Assembly: GCF_039978735.1 (NCBI RefSeq) | Contig: NZ_JBDWAS010000001.1 | Location: 6,839 to 70,838, forward strand | DNA: 64,000 nt | DNA from: Maricaulis sp039978735 | Lineage (GTDB): Bacteria > Pseudomonadota > Alphaproteobacteria > Caulobacterales > Maricaulaceae | Direction of reading: 5' to 3' | In this document: in pieces, positions 7,624-17,005 of the stretch | How the letters are laid out: the number at the start of each line of letters is the position of its first letter | Numbering within the stretch: the first letter of the stretch is position 1 | Program-made: the position numbers and the translations under genes | Notes under the pieces: model-generated | What the model saw: only the letters and a program-made list of their open reading frames with translations | Told to the model about the DNA's origin: nothing | The model's database searches: none

Positions 7624-9018
7624 ATGAACCAGGTCTTCCAGCCGCCCAAACCGCCCTATGCCGTCTATAGCGGCGTCGGCAAGCTGCGCCCGTCGGACTA
7701 CTGGATCTATTTCCGGGCGATGCGCCGCAATCCGCTGGAAGTGTGGGGCGAGCACCATTTCTCGATCCGGCTGGCACCCTTCCGCTTCCTCGGGCGCTCC
7801 AGCCTGATCGTCAACGATCCGGACGCCATCCATCACTGCTTCGTCACGCGGTCGGACAACTTCACCATGAACCCGCTGCGCCAGGCCGTGCTGAAACCCT
7901 TCCTGCGCGACGGGCTGCTGACCGCCGAGGGCGAGACCTGGAGCAAGGCGCGCAAGGCGGTCTCGCCGGTCTTCACCCCGCGCAAGGTCAACGCTTTCGC
8001 GCCGCAGATCCGGCAGGTCTGCGAAGACGCCGCGGCGGCGTTCGAAGCGATCGACGGGCGCACCATCCCGGTCTCCGACGCCATGGTCGACCTGACGCTG
8101 GACGTGCTGATCGAGACCCTGTTCTCCGGCGACGAGGCGCTGGACAAGGCGCGCTTCACGGCGGGCATCCACCAATTGCTGGAGATCAGCGGCATTCCCC
8201 ATCCGTTCGATCTCGCGCACCTGCCCGGCTGGATCCCGCGGATCGGCCAGGGCAAGTCGCGGCGGGTGATCGCCGATCTGCGGCGCCAGGTCTCCGGCGT
8301 CGCCGCGCAGCGCCGCACTGCCCTCTCGCCCGAGGAAAGCGGCCGCGCGCCGGACTTCCTCGACCTGCTGCTGGGCGCGGGCCTGGACGACACGGCGGTG
8401 ACGGACAACCTGCTCACCTTCCTCGCCGCCGGACACGAGACGACCGCCCGCTCGCTGGCCTGGACGCTCTATCTGCTGTCGCGCGCGCCCGATGTGCGCG
8501 ACCGGCTGGAGGCGGAGATCGACGCGGCTGCGCTGGACGATACCGATCCGGCGACATGGTCGCAGGCGCTGCCCTGGACCGAGGCTGTCATCAAGGAAAG
8601 CCTGCGCCTCTATCCGTCCGCCCCGATGCTGGCGCGCACCTCACGGGAGTGGGATATCGTCGCCGGCCTGCCGGTGCCCGCCAAGACCGACGTCCTCGTC
8701 TCGACTTGGCTGCTGCATCGCCAGCGCGATATCTGGGCCGAGCCCGACAGCTTCCGGCCCGAGCGCTTCCTGGGCGAGGCCGGCAAGGCGATCCCGCGCG
8801 ACGCCTACCTGCCCTTCGGCCTGGGCCCGCGGGTATGTATCGGCGCGCGTTTCGCGATGATGGAAATGGTGATCGTGCTCGCCTGCCTGTTGCGGCGCGT
8901 TCGCTTCGAATTCGACGGTCCGCGCGATCCACGCCCCGTCATGCGCATCACCCTGCAGCCGGACAATGAGGTTCCGATGCGGGTCAGCCGGCGATCGATG
9001 GAGACGGCGGAGAACTAG
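7624..9018 (+). CDS. Cytochrome P450
   Basis: A ~464-residue soluble P450 monooxygenase. The I-helix reads FLAAGHETTARSL (acid/alcohol pair as ET), the K-helix ESLRLYP gives the ExxR motif, and FGLGPRVCIGARFA is the Cys-heme loop. These enzymes use electrons from a ferredoxin or reductase to hydroxylate hydrophobic substrates such as fatty acids or terpenoids. No redox partner is adjacent. Start chosen at 7624 after AGGCGAG; ATG 7606 is possible. Its last codons overlap the convergent accA by four bases. Substrate cannot be inferred. Confidence 0.92.
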   Translation: MNQVFQPPKPPYAVYSGVGKLRPSDYWIYFRAMRRNPLEVWGEHHFSIRLAPFRFLGRSSLIVNDPDAIHHCFVTRSDNFTMNPLRQAVLKPFLRDGLLTAEGETWSKARKAVSPVFTPRKVNAFAPQIRQVCEDAAAAFEAIDGRTIPVSDAMVDLTLDVLIETLFSGDEALDKARFTAGIHQLLEISGIPHPFDLAHLPGWIPRIGQGKSRRVIADLRRQVSGVAAQRRTALSPEESGRAPDFLDLLLGAGLDDTAVTDNLLTFLAAGHETTARSLAWTLYLLSRAPDVRDRLEAEIDAAALDDTDPATWSQALPWTEAVIKESLRLYPSAPMLARTSREWDIVAGLPVPAKTDVLVSTWLLHRQRDIWAEPDSFRPERFLGEAGKAIPRDAYLPFGLGPRVCIGARFAMMEMVIVLACLLRRVRFEFDGPRDPRPVMRITLQPDNEVPMRVSRRSMETAEN

Positions 9019-9995
9019 CCGCCATTCTCCATGCGGCCGATGGCGAGGAAGCGTTCGCGGCGCTGCTTGCGCAGGGCTTCCGGCGACAGCCCGTCGAGCG
9101 CGATCAGGTGTTTCTCGATCGCATTGCCGACAGCGCGCATGATCTCCGCCGGGTGACGGTGTGCGCCACCGATCGGCTCGGGAATCACCTCGTCGACGAT
9201 CTTCAGCTCCAGCAGGTCCGGCGCTGTCACCTTCATGGCAACGGCCGCATCCCTGGCCCGCGCCGAATCCTTCCACAGGATCGAGGCGCAGCCTTCCGGC
9301 GAGATCACCGAATAGATCGAGTGTTCCAGCATCATCACGACATTGCCGGAGGCCAGCGCCACCGCGCCGCCGGACCCGCCCTCACCGGTGATAGTGGAGA
9401 TCAGCGGTGTGCCGAGATTGATGCAGCGCTCGGTCGAACGGGCAATCGCCTCGGACTGGCCGCGCTCTTCCGCACCGAGGCCCGGATAGGCACCGGCCGT
9501 GTCGACGAAGGTCAGCACCGGCAGGTCGAACTTCTCCGCCATGTCCATCAGGCGGATCGCCTTGCGATAGCCTTCCGGGCGCGCCATGCCGAAATTGTGC
9601 TTGATGCGGGTTTCGGTGTCGTGACCCTTCTCGTGACCGATCACCACGACCGAACGGCCGCGGAAACGGCCGAGACCGCCGACAATGGCCGCGTCCTCGG
9701 AGAAGCGGCGGTCACCGCACAACTCCTCGAAATCCTCGATCAGCGCCTTGCGGTAATCGCGGAAATGCGGGCGTTCCGGATGCCGGGCCACCTGCGTCTT
9801 GCGCCAGGGGTCGAGCTTGGAATAGAGCGCGGCGAGCTGTTCATTCGCCTTGTGACGCAGGCGCGCCGTCTCTTCCGCCGTGTCGGGCGAATCCTCGCCG
9901 GAGGATCCGGCCAGCGACTCCAGCTCTTCGATCTTGGCTTCCAGTTCGGCCAGCGGCCGCTCGAAATCGAGATAGGTACGTGTGGGGTCGGACAT
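9015..9995 (-). CDS. accA: Acetyl-CoA carboxylase carboxyltransferase subunit alpha
   Basis: A 326-residue crotonase-fold subunit that, with AccD, transfers carboxyl from biotin to acetyl-CoA to make malonyl-CoA for fatty-acid synthesis. Family landmarks are the N-terminal YLDFERPLAELEAKIEEL, the HPERPHFRDY segment, VVIGHEKGHDTETRIKHNFGMA, PVLTFVDTAGAYPGLGAEERGQ and the oxyanion-type GEGGSGGAVALA. Translation is taken from the Met of MSDPTRTYLDF, the usual N-terminus. It lies 102 bases downstream of xerD on the same strand. Confidence 0.96.
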   Translation of the reverse strand: MSDPTRTYLDFERPLAELEAKIEELESLAGSSGEDSPDTAEETARLRHKANEQLAALYSKLDPWRKTQVARHPERPHFRDYRKALIEDFEELCGDRRFSEDAAIVGGLGRFRGRSVVVIGHEKGHDTETRIKHNFGMARPEGYRKAIRLMDMAEKFDLPVLTFVDTAGAYPGLGAEERGQSEAIARSTERCINLGTPLISTITGEGGSGGAVALASGNVVMMLEHSIYSVISPEGCASILWKDSARARDAAVAMKVTAPDLLELKIVDEVIPEPIGGAHRHPAEIMRAVGNAIEKHLIALDGLSPEALRKQRRERFLAIGRMENGG

Positions 9996-10097
9996 GCCCT
10001 GCCAACGCCTGTGAACGCAAAAAGGAGCCGGCAACCTAGCCAGCTAGCGACATGGTCACAAGCCTTCGTGACCGTGCTTACGCATACGTCAATCCCG

Positions 10098-11033
10098 TCA
10101 ATCGCCGCCGGAGCCGCGTGCCAGCGGGTGCGCCGTCTGCACCAGCGTCTTCAGCCGCTCGTCCAGGACGTGCGTGTAGATCTGTGTCGTCGACACATCC
10201 GCATGCCCCAGCAGCATCTGCACACTGCGCAGATCGGCCCCGCGCGCCAGGAGGTGCGTGGCAAAGGCGTGACGCAGCACGTGCGGCGATACTTTCGCCG
10301 GATCGAGCCCGGCCGCAACAGCCAGATCGCCGAGAATCTGGGCGAAACGCTCGCGGGTCATATGGCCGCTCTTTGCGGTCCGGGACGGAAAGAGAAAGCG
10401 CTGCGCCCGCTTGGCACGGCCCGCATCGGGCGGCAGATGCGTCTCGCGCACCGCCCTGTAGGCGTCAACGGCTTCCAGCGCGTTCGGTGTCAGGGGAACG
10501 AGGCGCTCGCGGCCGCCCTTGCCGGTGACATGGATACAGCGCTCGGCCCGCACGAAGGCGTTGAGCGGCAGCGAGACCAGCTCGCTGACCCGCAGACCGC
10601 CGGCATAGAGGATTTCCATCAGCGCGCGGGTACGCACACCATTCGCGCCCTCGATACGGCCGGCCGCATCGAACAGCGCGTCGACATCTGCCTCGCTGAG
10701 CACCTTGGGCAGGCTGCGGCCCTTCTTCGGCCCTTTGAGCGCCGCGGCCGGATCGTCGGTCCGGCGTCCGTCGGACAGGAGAAAGCGGTAAAAGCGCTTC
10801 ATCGCCGACAGGCGGCGCGCCGCAGTGGAGGCCGACAGCCCGTCCGAGGCGAGCCCTGCCAGCATGGCTTCAAGATCTGCCGTCGAGGCGTCAGACAGAG
10901 CCGTGCCGCGGGCTGCCAGCCGGCCCGCGATATCGTCGAGATCGCGGCGATAGGCCTCCAGCGTATTAAATGCAGCACCGCGTTCTGCGGCCATCATGTC
11001 CAGGAAAAGCGCGATGTCCCGGTTGGCGCTCAC
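10098..11033 (-). CDS. xerD: Tyrosine recombinase XerD
   Basis: A 311-residue tyrosine recombinase of Xer size. The N-terminal SAM-like domain (FLDMMAAERGAAFNTLEAYRRDL) is followed by a catalytic domain with Arg in GGLRVSEL, Lys in TGKGGRERLVPL, HxxR in HVLRHAFATHLL, a His in LGHADVSTTQ and the Tyr in IYTHV. With XerC it resolves chromosome dimers at dif. XerD rather than XerC is inferred from its place beside accA and from general similarity. Its start overlaps the upstream gene by four bases. Confidence 0.88.
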   Translation of the reverse strand: MSANRDIALFLDMMAAERGAAFNTLEAYRRDLDDIAGRLAARGTALSDASTADLEAMLAGLASDGLSASTAARRLSAMKRFYRFLLSDGRRTDDPAAALKGPKKGRSLPKVLSEADVDALFDAAGRIEGANGVRTRALMEILYAGGLRVSELVSLPLNAFVRAERCIHVTGKGGRERLVPLTPNALEAVDAYRAVRETHLPPDAGRAKRAQRFLFPSRTAKSGHMTRERFAQILGDLAVAAGLDPAKVSPHVLRHAFATHLLARGADLRSVQMLLGHADVSTTQIYTHVLDERLKTLVQTAHPLARGSGGD

Positions 11034-12676
11034 AGGGCCGACCTGACAACCCGTTCCAGCAAGACCGACAAGGCCGCCCGGCGCAATCCCGCCGCATCGA
11101 GCGCGGCAATCGCCCGCGCCGTCGCATCGGCATTTCCGGCCGCAGCCGGATCGGCCAGGACAGAGATAGCCAGCAAGGCCGCCTCACCGCGCGCATCGGC
11201 CCGCACGGCAGCATCCATGGCCGCCAGACCGGCCGGCGCCGCCGCCGCTTCCTGTGCCAGAAGCATCGGGCGCAAGCCTTCGGGCATCGGCGCCCCCAGA
11301 CGCGTCAGAGCCAGCATGTCGGCCGCCACGGCGGGGCCATGGGACTCGAACCAGGCCGCCTGCACGGCCTCATAGGTGCCACCGCGCAGATCATCGCCGG
11401 CAATCGCGATGGCCATGTCCAGCGCGACCATGCGGCGCGGGCTGGGCGGTACCCATTCCGGTTGCGGCGGCAGCGACATCGGCGCGGGCTCACCAGCGGC
11501 AGACGGCTTGCCGTCCATGTCGGGACCGGCCGGAGCAAAACCCGGCGCAGGCTGCGGACGGGCGGGACCATTGACCAGCGCATCGCGCCATTCACGTGCC
11601 AGACCGGTCTCGCCGACCAGCAGCGCGGCCAGGGCGATCTCGTAGCCATGTTCCAGCGTCACGCGCGTGATCGGCACGGTTTCGATTTCGCGGCCGTGAT
11701 GGCGTGCGACATGGACAAAGCGGGCACCGCCGCCCGTATCCGCCAGCATCAGCCCGAGCGCCTGGCCAGCCAGCTCGCGATCATAACCCTGGGCGATGAT
11801 CTCCTCGAGCGCGTGGTGGCGCTCCATGCCGTCCATCGAACCGGCAGCGACAAACAGCGCCATCGGATCCTCGCTGGAGGACGAGCGTCGCTCCATGCCG
11901 TGATGGGCGACGTCGCGCAGCCAGGACGGCGCGGTCTGGTCGACGGCCGGCACCGGTTCGCCCGGCGTATGAAGAGCCCGGCTCATCGCCCATTCCAGAC
12001 CATTGTCGGCTGCGGGCGCATCCGCATCCAGCGGCGTGTCGAGCATGATGGCGAACAGGCGCGCCTCGAAACCGGCATCCGGTTCCTGGCTGCGTGCGAG
12101 TTCGGCCGTCAGCTCGGCCGCACCGTCCCGACCGTCGAGCGCCAGGCAATAGGCCCGTACCCGCAGCCAGTAGGCATCTTCGCGGCCCTGCGTCATCGCG
12201 TCGGCCGTGCGGCAGGCGCGTTCGGCATTGCCGGTGGCAAAAGCCAGCTCGGCATGCCAGCGCGCCAGGGCCGGCGTGCGGTTCACGCCCGGTGTACGTT
12301 CAAGCAGGTCGAACGTGTCGTCAGCACCGGCCGCAGCGAGCAACCGGTCGATCCGCAATGCCGCAAGCGCGGCATCGCCGCGCCCGCCGGCGGGCGGACG
12401 GCCGCCGGATACCAGAACAGAGCGGGCAATCTCGGCCAGGGTTTCGCTAGCATAGCCGTCGCCTTCAGCGGCCGGCAGCCGCGACAGGACGGCCTGCGCC
12501 ATCGCGCGGTCGGTGCCCGCCCACAGGCGGTTGCTCATCGCAGCGCCGGGCAGGCCGACTTCCAGCGGATCGAGCGCGTCCAGGCGCTCCACCTCGATCG
12601 GATCCTGAGCCAGGGCGGTGCCGCCCAGCAGCGCTGCCAGCAGGCTAGCGCGGGAAATTGTCTTCCAACTCGACAC
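11030..12676 (-). CDS. Large exported protein of unknown function
   Basis: The ~548-residue protein begins with a signal peptide (SWKTISRASLLAALLGGTALAQ) and is otherwise Ala-, Glu- and Arg-rich helical sequence that reads like a solenoid of helical hairpins, without a catalytic motif I recognise. I start at the GTG at 12676 behind GGGAGAG; an ATG further upstream would add a non-signal extension. It overlaps a 46-codon membrane gene by 32 bases on its 5' side and xerD by four bases on its 3' side, so the three form one operon. Periplasmic location is inferred. Confidence 0.6.
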   Translation of the reverse strand: MSSWKTISRASLLAALLGGTALAQDPIEVERLDALDPLEVGLPGAAMSNRLWAGTDRAMAQAVLSRLPAAEGDGYASETLAEIARSVLVSGGRPPAGGRGDAALAALRIDRLLAAAGADDTFDLLERTPGVNRTPALARWHAELAFATGNAERACRTADAMTQGREDAYWLRVRAYCLALDGRDGAAELTAELARSQEPDAGFEARLFAIMLDTPLDADAPAADNGLEWAMSRALHTPGEPVPAVDQTAPSWLRDVAHHGMERRSSSSEDPMALFVAAGSMDGMERHHALEEIIAQGYDRELAGQALGLMLADTGGGARFVHVARHHGREIETVPITRVTLEHGYEIALAALLVGETGLAREWRDALVNGPARPQPAPGFAPAGPDMDGKPSAAGEPAPMSLPPQPEWVPPSPRRMVALDMAIAIAGDDLRGGTYEAVQAAWFESHGPAVAADMLALTRLGAPMPEGLRPMLLAQEAAAAPAGLAAMDAAVRADARGEAALLAISVLADPAAAGNADATARAIAALDAAGLRRAALSVLLERVVRSAL

Positions 12677-12785
12677 GTACACTCTCCCGGGTGGGTTCCA
12701 GCCCATTCGCGATCACGGCCAGCGTCCCGAAGCCGGCCAGAACCAGCACGCCGACAACCAGCACTCCAATCAGGAAACCCCGCAT
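12645..12785 (-). CDS. 46-residue single-span membrane protein
   Basis: A short frame starts at ATG 12785 after a good ribosome site (GGAGTAGGGCGA) and ends at TAG 12645. Its product begins MRGFLIGVLVVGVLVLAGFG, one continuous membrane helix, and ends in a hydrophilic tail with EPTRESVRVELEDNFPR. It is the first gene of the operon with the large exported protein and xerD, divergent from aroK. Small size means it is easily missed. Function unknown; the transmembrane/tail layout suits a membrane-anchored regulator or subunit. Confidence 0.65.
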   Translation of the reverse strand: MRGFLIGVLVVGVLVLAGFGTLAVIANGLEPTRESVRVELEDNFPR

Positions 12786-12892
12786 TCGCCCTACTCCATG
12801 ACGTTTGAAACCGGTGCGATCGGCTGCACCGGACCTCCGTGCGGAGCCTAACCGTGATTGCGGCGATTTCCAGACCGTTTATACCGCTAGGC

Positions 12893-13432
12893 ATGACGCG
12901 AACTCTCGAAACGGATCGTCCCATCGTGCTGATCGGCCTGATGGGGGTCGGCAAGACCACGGTCGGCCGCCGGCTGGCCAAGGCGCTTGGCCTGAAATTC
13001 CGGGATGCCGATGAGGAAGTCGAACGCGCCGCCGGGCGTTCGGTTTCCGAGATCTTCGACGATTTCGGCGAGGCCGCCTTCCGCGATGGCGAACGCAAGG
13101 TGATCGCCCGTCTGCTGGACGAGCCGCCGATGGTGATCGCCCTGGGCGGCGGCGCCTTTGTCGATCCGGAGACGCGTGCGCGCATCAAGGAGAAAGGCGT
13201 GTCGGTCTGGCTTCAGGCCGATGTCGACACGCTGGTCAAACGCGTCTCCCGGCGCGATACCCGTCCGCTATTGCGGGATCAGGACCCGCACAGCGTTCTG
13301 CAACGCTTGCTCGAAGCCCGCACACCCGCGTATGCAGAGGCGGACATCCATGTCGATGCATCCGCCGGATCGCATCAGACGACACTGGACCTGATCATGC
13401 AGGCACTGGAAGCCCGGGAGGCCGAGGCGTGA
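12893..13432 (+). CDS. aroK: Shikimate kinase
   Basis: A 179-residue P-loop kinase that phosphorylates shikimate at the 3-OH in aromatic amino-acid synthesis. Walker A is GLMGVGKTTVGRRLAKAL, followed by the substrate-binding DADEEVERAAGRSVSEIF, FRDGERK and the Walker-B-like VIALGGGAFV. The lid region is RPLL with a late Arg. ATG 12893 gives the usual N-terminus (MTRTLETDRPIVLIG). It overlaps aroB by four bases, a common pairing. Confidence 0.96.
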   Translation: MTRTLETDRPIVLIGLMGVGKTTVGRRLAKALGLKFRDADEEVERAAGRSVSEIFDDFGEAAFRDGERKVIARLLDEPPMVIALGGGAFVDPETRARIKEKGVSVWLQADVDTLVKRVSRRDTRPLLRDQDPHSVLQRLLEARTPAYAEADIHVDASAGSHQTTLDLIMQALEAREAEA

Positions 13433-14532
13433 GCGACATACTTTCCGTCTCCGTCGGGCTGGGCGCGCGCAGCTATGACGTGCTGGTCGGGGCGGGCGCG
13501 CTGAGGGCCGCGCAATCGAGGCTTGCCGCGCATTTCCCGCGTGGCCGCGCCATCCTGGTGACCGACCGCACGGTTGCGGGCCTGCACCTGAAAACCGTGT
13601 CCGACTGGCTGGAAGGCGCCGGGCTGCGCGCCGATCCGATCGTGCTGGAACCGGGCGAGACGACAAAGAGCTGGGCCGGCCTGCAACACCTCGTGGACAC
13701 GCTGCTCGACCGCAATATCGAACGCTCCGAGGCGGTCATCGCGCTGGGCGGCGGCGTGATCGGCGACCTCACCGGCTTCGCCGCCTCCATTGCCAAGCGC
13801 GGCGTCGACTTCATCCAGATCCCCACAACGCTGCTCTCGCAGGTCGACAGCTCGGTCGGCGGCAAGACCGGCATCAATACCAGCCATGGCAAGAATTTCG
13901 TCGGCACCTTCCACCAGCCCCGCCTGGTGATCGCCGATGCCGACCTGCTGGCCAGCCTGCCCCTGCGCGAACGCCGCGCCGGCTATGCCGAGATCGTCAA
14001 GGCCGCCCTGATCGGCGACCGCCCGCTGTTCGACCGGCTGGAGGCCGCCGGCGAGACAGCCCTCGACGGTGAGACATTGAGTGAAGCCGTGGCGGCGGCC
14101 GTGGCGTTCAAGGCGCGCATTGTCGCCGAGGACGAGCGCGAGGCCGGTGCCCGCGCCCTGCTCAATCTCGGCCATACTTTCGGCCATGCCTTCGAGGCCG
14201 AAGCGCCCAAGGACAGGATCCGCCATGGAGAAGCCGTCGCCGCGGGCCTCGCGCTGGCCTTCGGCTTCTCGGTGCACAAGGGGCTTTGCCCGGCCGGGGA
14301 TGCCGAACGCGTACGGGCGCACCTGCGCGCAGCCGGCCTGCCCGACAGTCCGCAAACGCTGGCCCATACAGGCTGGGATGCGGAACGCTTGATCGACCGC
14401 ATGCGCGATGACAAGAAGAACCGGGACGGGCGTATCGCCCTCGTCCTGGCGCGCGGTATCGGCGAGGCCTTCATCGACCGAGATACCGACGAGACCGACC
14501 TGCAACGCTTTGTGGAGACCCAGCTCTCATGA
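13429..14532 (+). CDS. aroB: 3-dehydroquinate synthase
   Basis: This 367-residue enzyme converts DAHP to 3-dehydroquinate, using NAD+ and a divalent metal. Features: the NAD-binding GGGVIGDLTGFAAS at ~105-118, FIQIPTTLLSQVDSSVGGKTGIN, the metal ligands Glu in RRAGYAEIVKAALIGD and His in LNLGHTFGHAFE and HGEAVAAGLA. The start lies inside the aroK stop (GTGA) and its own stop overlaps the next start, forming an aroK-aroB-CorC operon. Confidence 0.96.
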   Translation: MSDILSVSVGLGARSYDVLVGAGALRAAQSRLAAHFPRGRAILVTDRTVAGLHLKTVSDWLEGAGLRADPIVLEPGETTKSWAGLQHLVDTLLDRNIERSEAVIALGGGVIGDLTGFAASIAKRGVDFIQIPTTLLSQVDSSVGGKTGINTSHGKNFVGTFHQPRLVIADADLLASLPLRERRAGYAEIVKAALIGDRPLFDRLEAAGETALDGETLSEAVAAAVAFKARIVAEDEREAGARALLNLGHTFGHAFEAEAPKDRIRHGEAVAAGLALAFGFSVHKGLCPAGDAERVRAHLRAAGLPDSPQTLAHTGWDAERLIDRMRDDKKNRDGRIALVLARGIGEAFIDRDTDETDLQRFVETQLS

Positions 14533-15815
14533 GCCTCGACTGGACCCTGATCGGCCCGGTGCTGATGATTATCGGCCTTCTGTGCCTGTCCGCCTTCTTT
14601 TCCGGATCCGAAACCTCGCTGACCGCGACCTCGCGGGCCCGCATGCTGCAGATGGAGCGCGACAAGCATCCCGGCGCGGCCGTGGTCAACAAGCTGATCG
14701 GTGACGGGGAAAGCCTGCTCGGCTCGATCCTGCTGGGCAACAATCTGGTGAATATCGCCGCCTCGATGATTGCCGGCCAGCTGTTCGAGGACCTGCTGGG
14801 CGGCAATTCGGTGCTGTGGGCCACGCTGATCATGACCTTCACGGTGCTGATCTTCGCGGAGGTCCTGCCCAAGACCTACGCCCTGTCCAATCCGGACCGT
14901 TTCGCGCTCACCGTGGCGCGGCCGATCCTGCTGGCGGTGAAAGTCTTCGCGCCGGTGGTACGGGCCGTTCAGGTCGTGGTGCGCGGCACGCTGCGCATTT
15001 TCGGTGCCAATGTGGAAGGCCCGGTCCTGTCCGCCCATGACGAGTTGCGCGGCGCCATCGCCCTGCACCATGAGGAAGGCGGCGTGGTGAAGGATGACCG
15101 CGACATGCTGGGCGGCGTGCTCGACCTGCGCGAGCTGACGGTCGACGACATCATGGTGCACCGCAAGTCGATCGTGATGATCGATGCCGACAAGAAGCCG
15201 GAAGAGATCGTTACCGAGGCGCTGCACAGCCCGCACACCCGCCTGCCCCTCTATCGCGAGGACACCGAGAATATCGTCGGCATCCTGCATGTGCGCGACA
15301 TTGCCCGCGCCCTGCACGAGGCCGATGGCGATGCGTCGGTGATCGATATCGATGCGCTGCGCCGCGAACCCTGGTTCGTGCCGGAAACCACCGAAGTGCT
15401 CGACCAGCTCAACGCCTTCCGCGAAAAGCGCGAGCACTTTGCCTTGGTCGTCGACGAGTATGGCGCGCTGATGGGTCTGGTGACGCTGGAGGATATTCTC
15501 GAGGAGATCGTCGGCGCCATCGAGGACGAGCATGATATCGCCGTCGAGGGCATCCAGCCGGACAATGAGAACGGCTCCTGGCTGGTCGACGGGGCGGTGC
15601 CGATCCGCGATCTCAACCGGGCGCTGGACTGGGAGCTTCCCGACGAGGAAGCCGTCACCATTGCCGGCCTTGTGATCCACGAGGCCCAGACGATCCCCGA
15701 ACGCGGTCAGGTCTTCCAGTTCCACGGCGCGCGCTTTGAAGTCGTCGAACGCCGCCGTAACCAGATCACCAGGCTACGGGTTTCGGTGAGCCCGGACGAG
15801 CTGGACGCGCTTTAA
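14529..15815 (+). CDS. HlyC/CorC-family transporter with CNNM and CBS domains
   Basis: The 428-residue protein has an N-terminal CNNM (DUF21) membrane domain with about four hydrophobic helices (GSETSLTATSRARM is a family signature), a central CBS pair (VDDIMVHRKSI...TRLPLYRE and ALVVDEYGALMGLVTLEDILEEIVG) and a C-terminal CorC/HlyC domain. Members are linked to Mg2+/Co2+ efflux or membrane integrity. It is the last gene of the aroK-aroB operon (ATGA overlap). Its TAA stop overlaps the stop of the convergent lipoprotein gene at a TTAA. Confidence 0.9.
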   Translation: MSLDWTLIGPVLMIIGLLCLSAFFSGSETSLTATSRARMLQMERDKHPGAAVVNKLIGDGESLLGSILLGNNLVNIAASMIAGQLFEDLLGGNSVLWATLIMTFTVLIFAEVLPKTYALSNPDRFALTVARPILLAVKVFAPVVRAVQVVVRGTLRIFGANVEGPVLSAHDELRGAIALHHEEGGVVKDDRDMLGGVLDLRELTVDDIMVHRKSIVMIDADKKPEEIVTEALHSPHTRLPLYREDTENIVGILHVRDIARALHEADGDASVIDIDALRREPWFVPETTEVLDQLNAFREKREHFALVVDEYGALMGLVTLEDILEEIVGAIEDEHDIAVEGIQPDNENGSWLVDGAVPIRDLNRALDWELPDEEAVTIAGLVIHEAQTIPERGQVFQFHGARFEVVERRRNQITRLRVSVSPDELDAL

Positions 15816-16591
15816 CCGGCGGCCTCCGCAGCATCGTCTTCATCCTGGCCGATCTGGTCGAAATAGGCGTCGCACGTGCCGCGCGGCGTCTCGCCTTCGC
15901 TGACCTCATAGCCGGCCCTTGCCTCAACGACCAGATCGCCGAAGGCGTCGGCGAAGATGCTGGCGAGCTCGTTGGCGTCGGCCAGATCGCCGAAGGCCGC
16001 GGGGCCGTCGAGCACGGTTGTGAAACCGCCGCCGGAGGCGAGGTGGTTCTGGGACGCCCAGCGGATCGCGGCGAGCTGGGTTCCGTCCTCGGTGAGGATT
16101 TCGCCCTCTGCCCCCAGCGCGCCGATGCCGATCGGAACGCGCGGATTGAGCGGCCCCGGTACTGCTGTGCCGATCACCCGTGACAGCCCCGTCGTTGCAA
16201 CATTATTGCGACGCAGCCCCGTCACAGCTGCACTCAAACGTGCCGTTGCGGCGCCCTCTTCCGGTTCCGGCAGCACGGAGAAGCCGCCGCGCGCGAAACG
16301 CTGGCAGATTTCCTTGGAGAGGACTGCGCGCAGGCGATCGAGGCGCGCACTGTCCAGATCGTCATCGACCTCGGCTCCGGGCGCGATTTCCACCAGCGGC
16401 AGGTGCAGCGCCGACAGCCCGGCCAGCGCTTCACCGTCGGCATATTCCATCACCGGCACCAGGCGGCGTTCGCCCGGCACAAGCTGGGCGTCGTTCGACA
16501 GGGTGGTCGGGGTTTCAAAAGCCGTGCTGCAGCCGGCCAGCAAGAATGCCAGCCCGCCGATTGCAGGAAGAACCGCTTGGGACATGCGCAT
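15812..16591 (-). CDS. DUF3313-like lipoprotein
   Basis: A 259-residue lipoprotein: the signal ends in LAFLLAGC, a clear lipobox. The mature sequence contains YADGEALAGLSALHLPLVEIAPGA, a C-terminal acidic tail (DEDDAAEAAG) and an internal hydrophobic PRVPIGIGALGAEGEI. The general pattern fits DUF3313, outer-membrane-associated lipoproteins of unknown role, but I hold the family name loosely. It sits alone between two convergent/codirectional genes. Confidence 0.65.
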   Translation of the reverse strand: MRMSQAVLPAIGGLAFLLAGCSTAFETPTTLSNDAQLVPGERRLVPVMEYADGEALAGLSALHLPLVEIAPGAEVDDDLDSARLDRLRAVLSKEICQRFARGGFSVLPEPEEGAATARLSAAVTGLRRNNVATTGLSRVIGTAVPGPLNPRVPIGIGALGAEGEILTEDGTQLAAIRWASQNHLASGGGFTTVLDGPAAFGDLADANELASIFADAFGDLVVEARAGYEVSEGETPRGTCDAYFDQIGQDEDDAAEAAG

Positions 16592-16669
16592 GGAGAGGAC
16601 GCCTCGCTATTGCCGGTTACCGGCAGGCAAGCTAGCGCGCCCTTGTGTCGTTTCAACGCTCTGGCGCGA

Positions 16670-16936
16670 TTATTCTCCCGGCGCGCGGGCGCGGATGACG
16701 AGGGCGTGGATCGGGCCGGCCAGTTCCTGCGCCAGGGCCTCGTTGACCAGGCGGTGACGCTCGACCCGCGAGCGGCCGGCAAAGGCGTCCGCCACGATCT
16801 CGACGGTGAAATGGCTTTCTCCGCCCGGCCGCGCACCGGCATGTCCGGCGTGCAGATGGCTGTCATCGCGCACATCGAGCTGTTGCGGCGAGAGGGCCGC
16901 TTCGAGCCGGGCCTGGATCGTGTCCTTCATGGACAT
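16670..16936 (-). CDS. BolA family protein
   Basis: An 88-residue BolA protein. DDSHLHAGHAGARPGGESHFTV carries the conserved His residues and the class II KH-like fold, and RSRVERHRLVNEAL is the family's helix-turn motif with the invariant RHR. BolA proteins pair with monothiol glutaredoxins in iron-sulfur trafficking and can act in transcription. It is the first element of a BolA, J-domain, CobS, CobT backbone common in alphaproteobacteria, though here the order is interrupted by an M14 peptidase and a chemoreceptor. Confidence 0.92.
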   Translation of the reverse strand: MSMKDTIQARLEAALSPQQLDVRDDSHLHAGHAGARPGGESHFTVEIVADAFAGRSRVERHRLVNEALAQELAGPIHALVIRARAPGE

Positions 16937-17005
16937 GGCAATACTCCGCGAGTCTGGGCGCGGCCGACCATAACCACGCGGACGGCACCGACGCCATGCA
17001 CGGTT

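Noticed and set aside
9108..11375. A 755-residue plus-strand open frame across accA, xerD and the next gene
   Set aside because: It is antisense to genes with strong motifs and typical GC skew of codon positions; no domain is visible.
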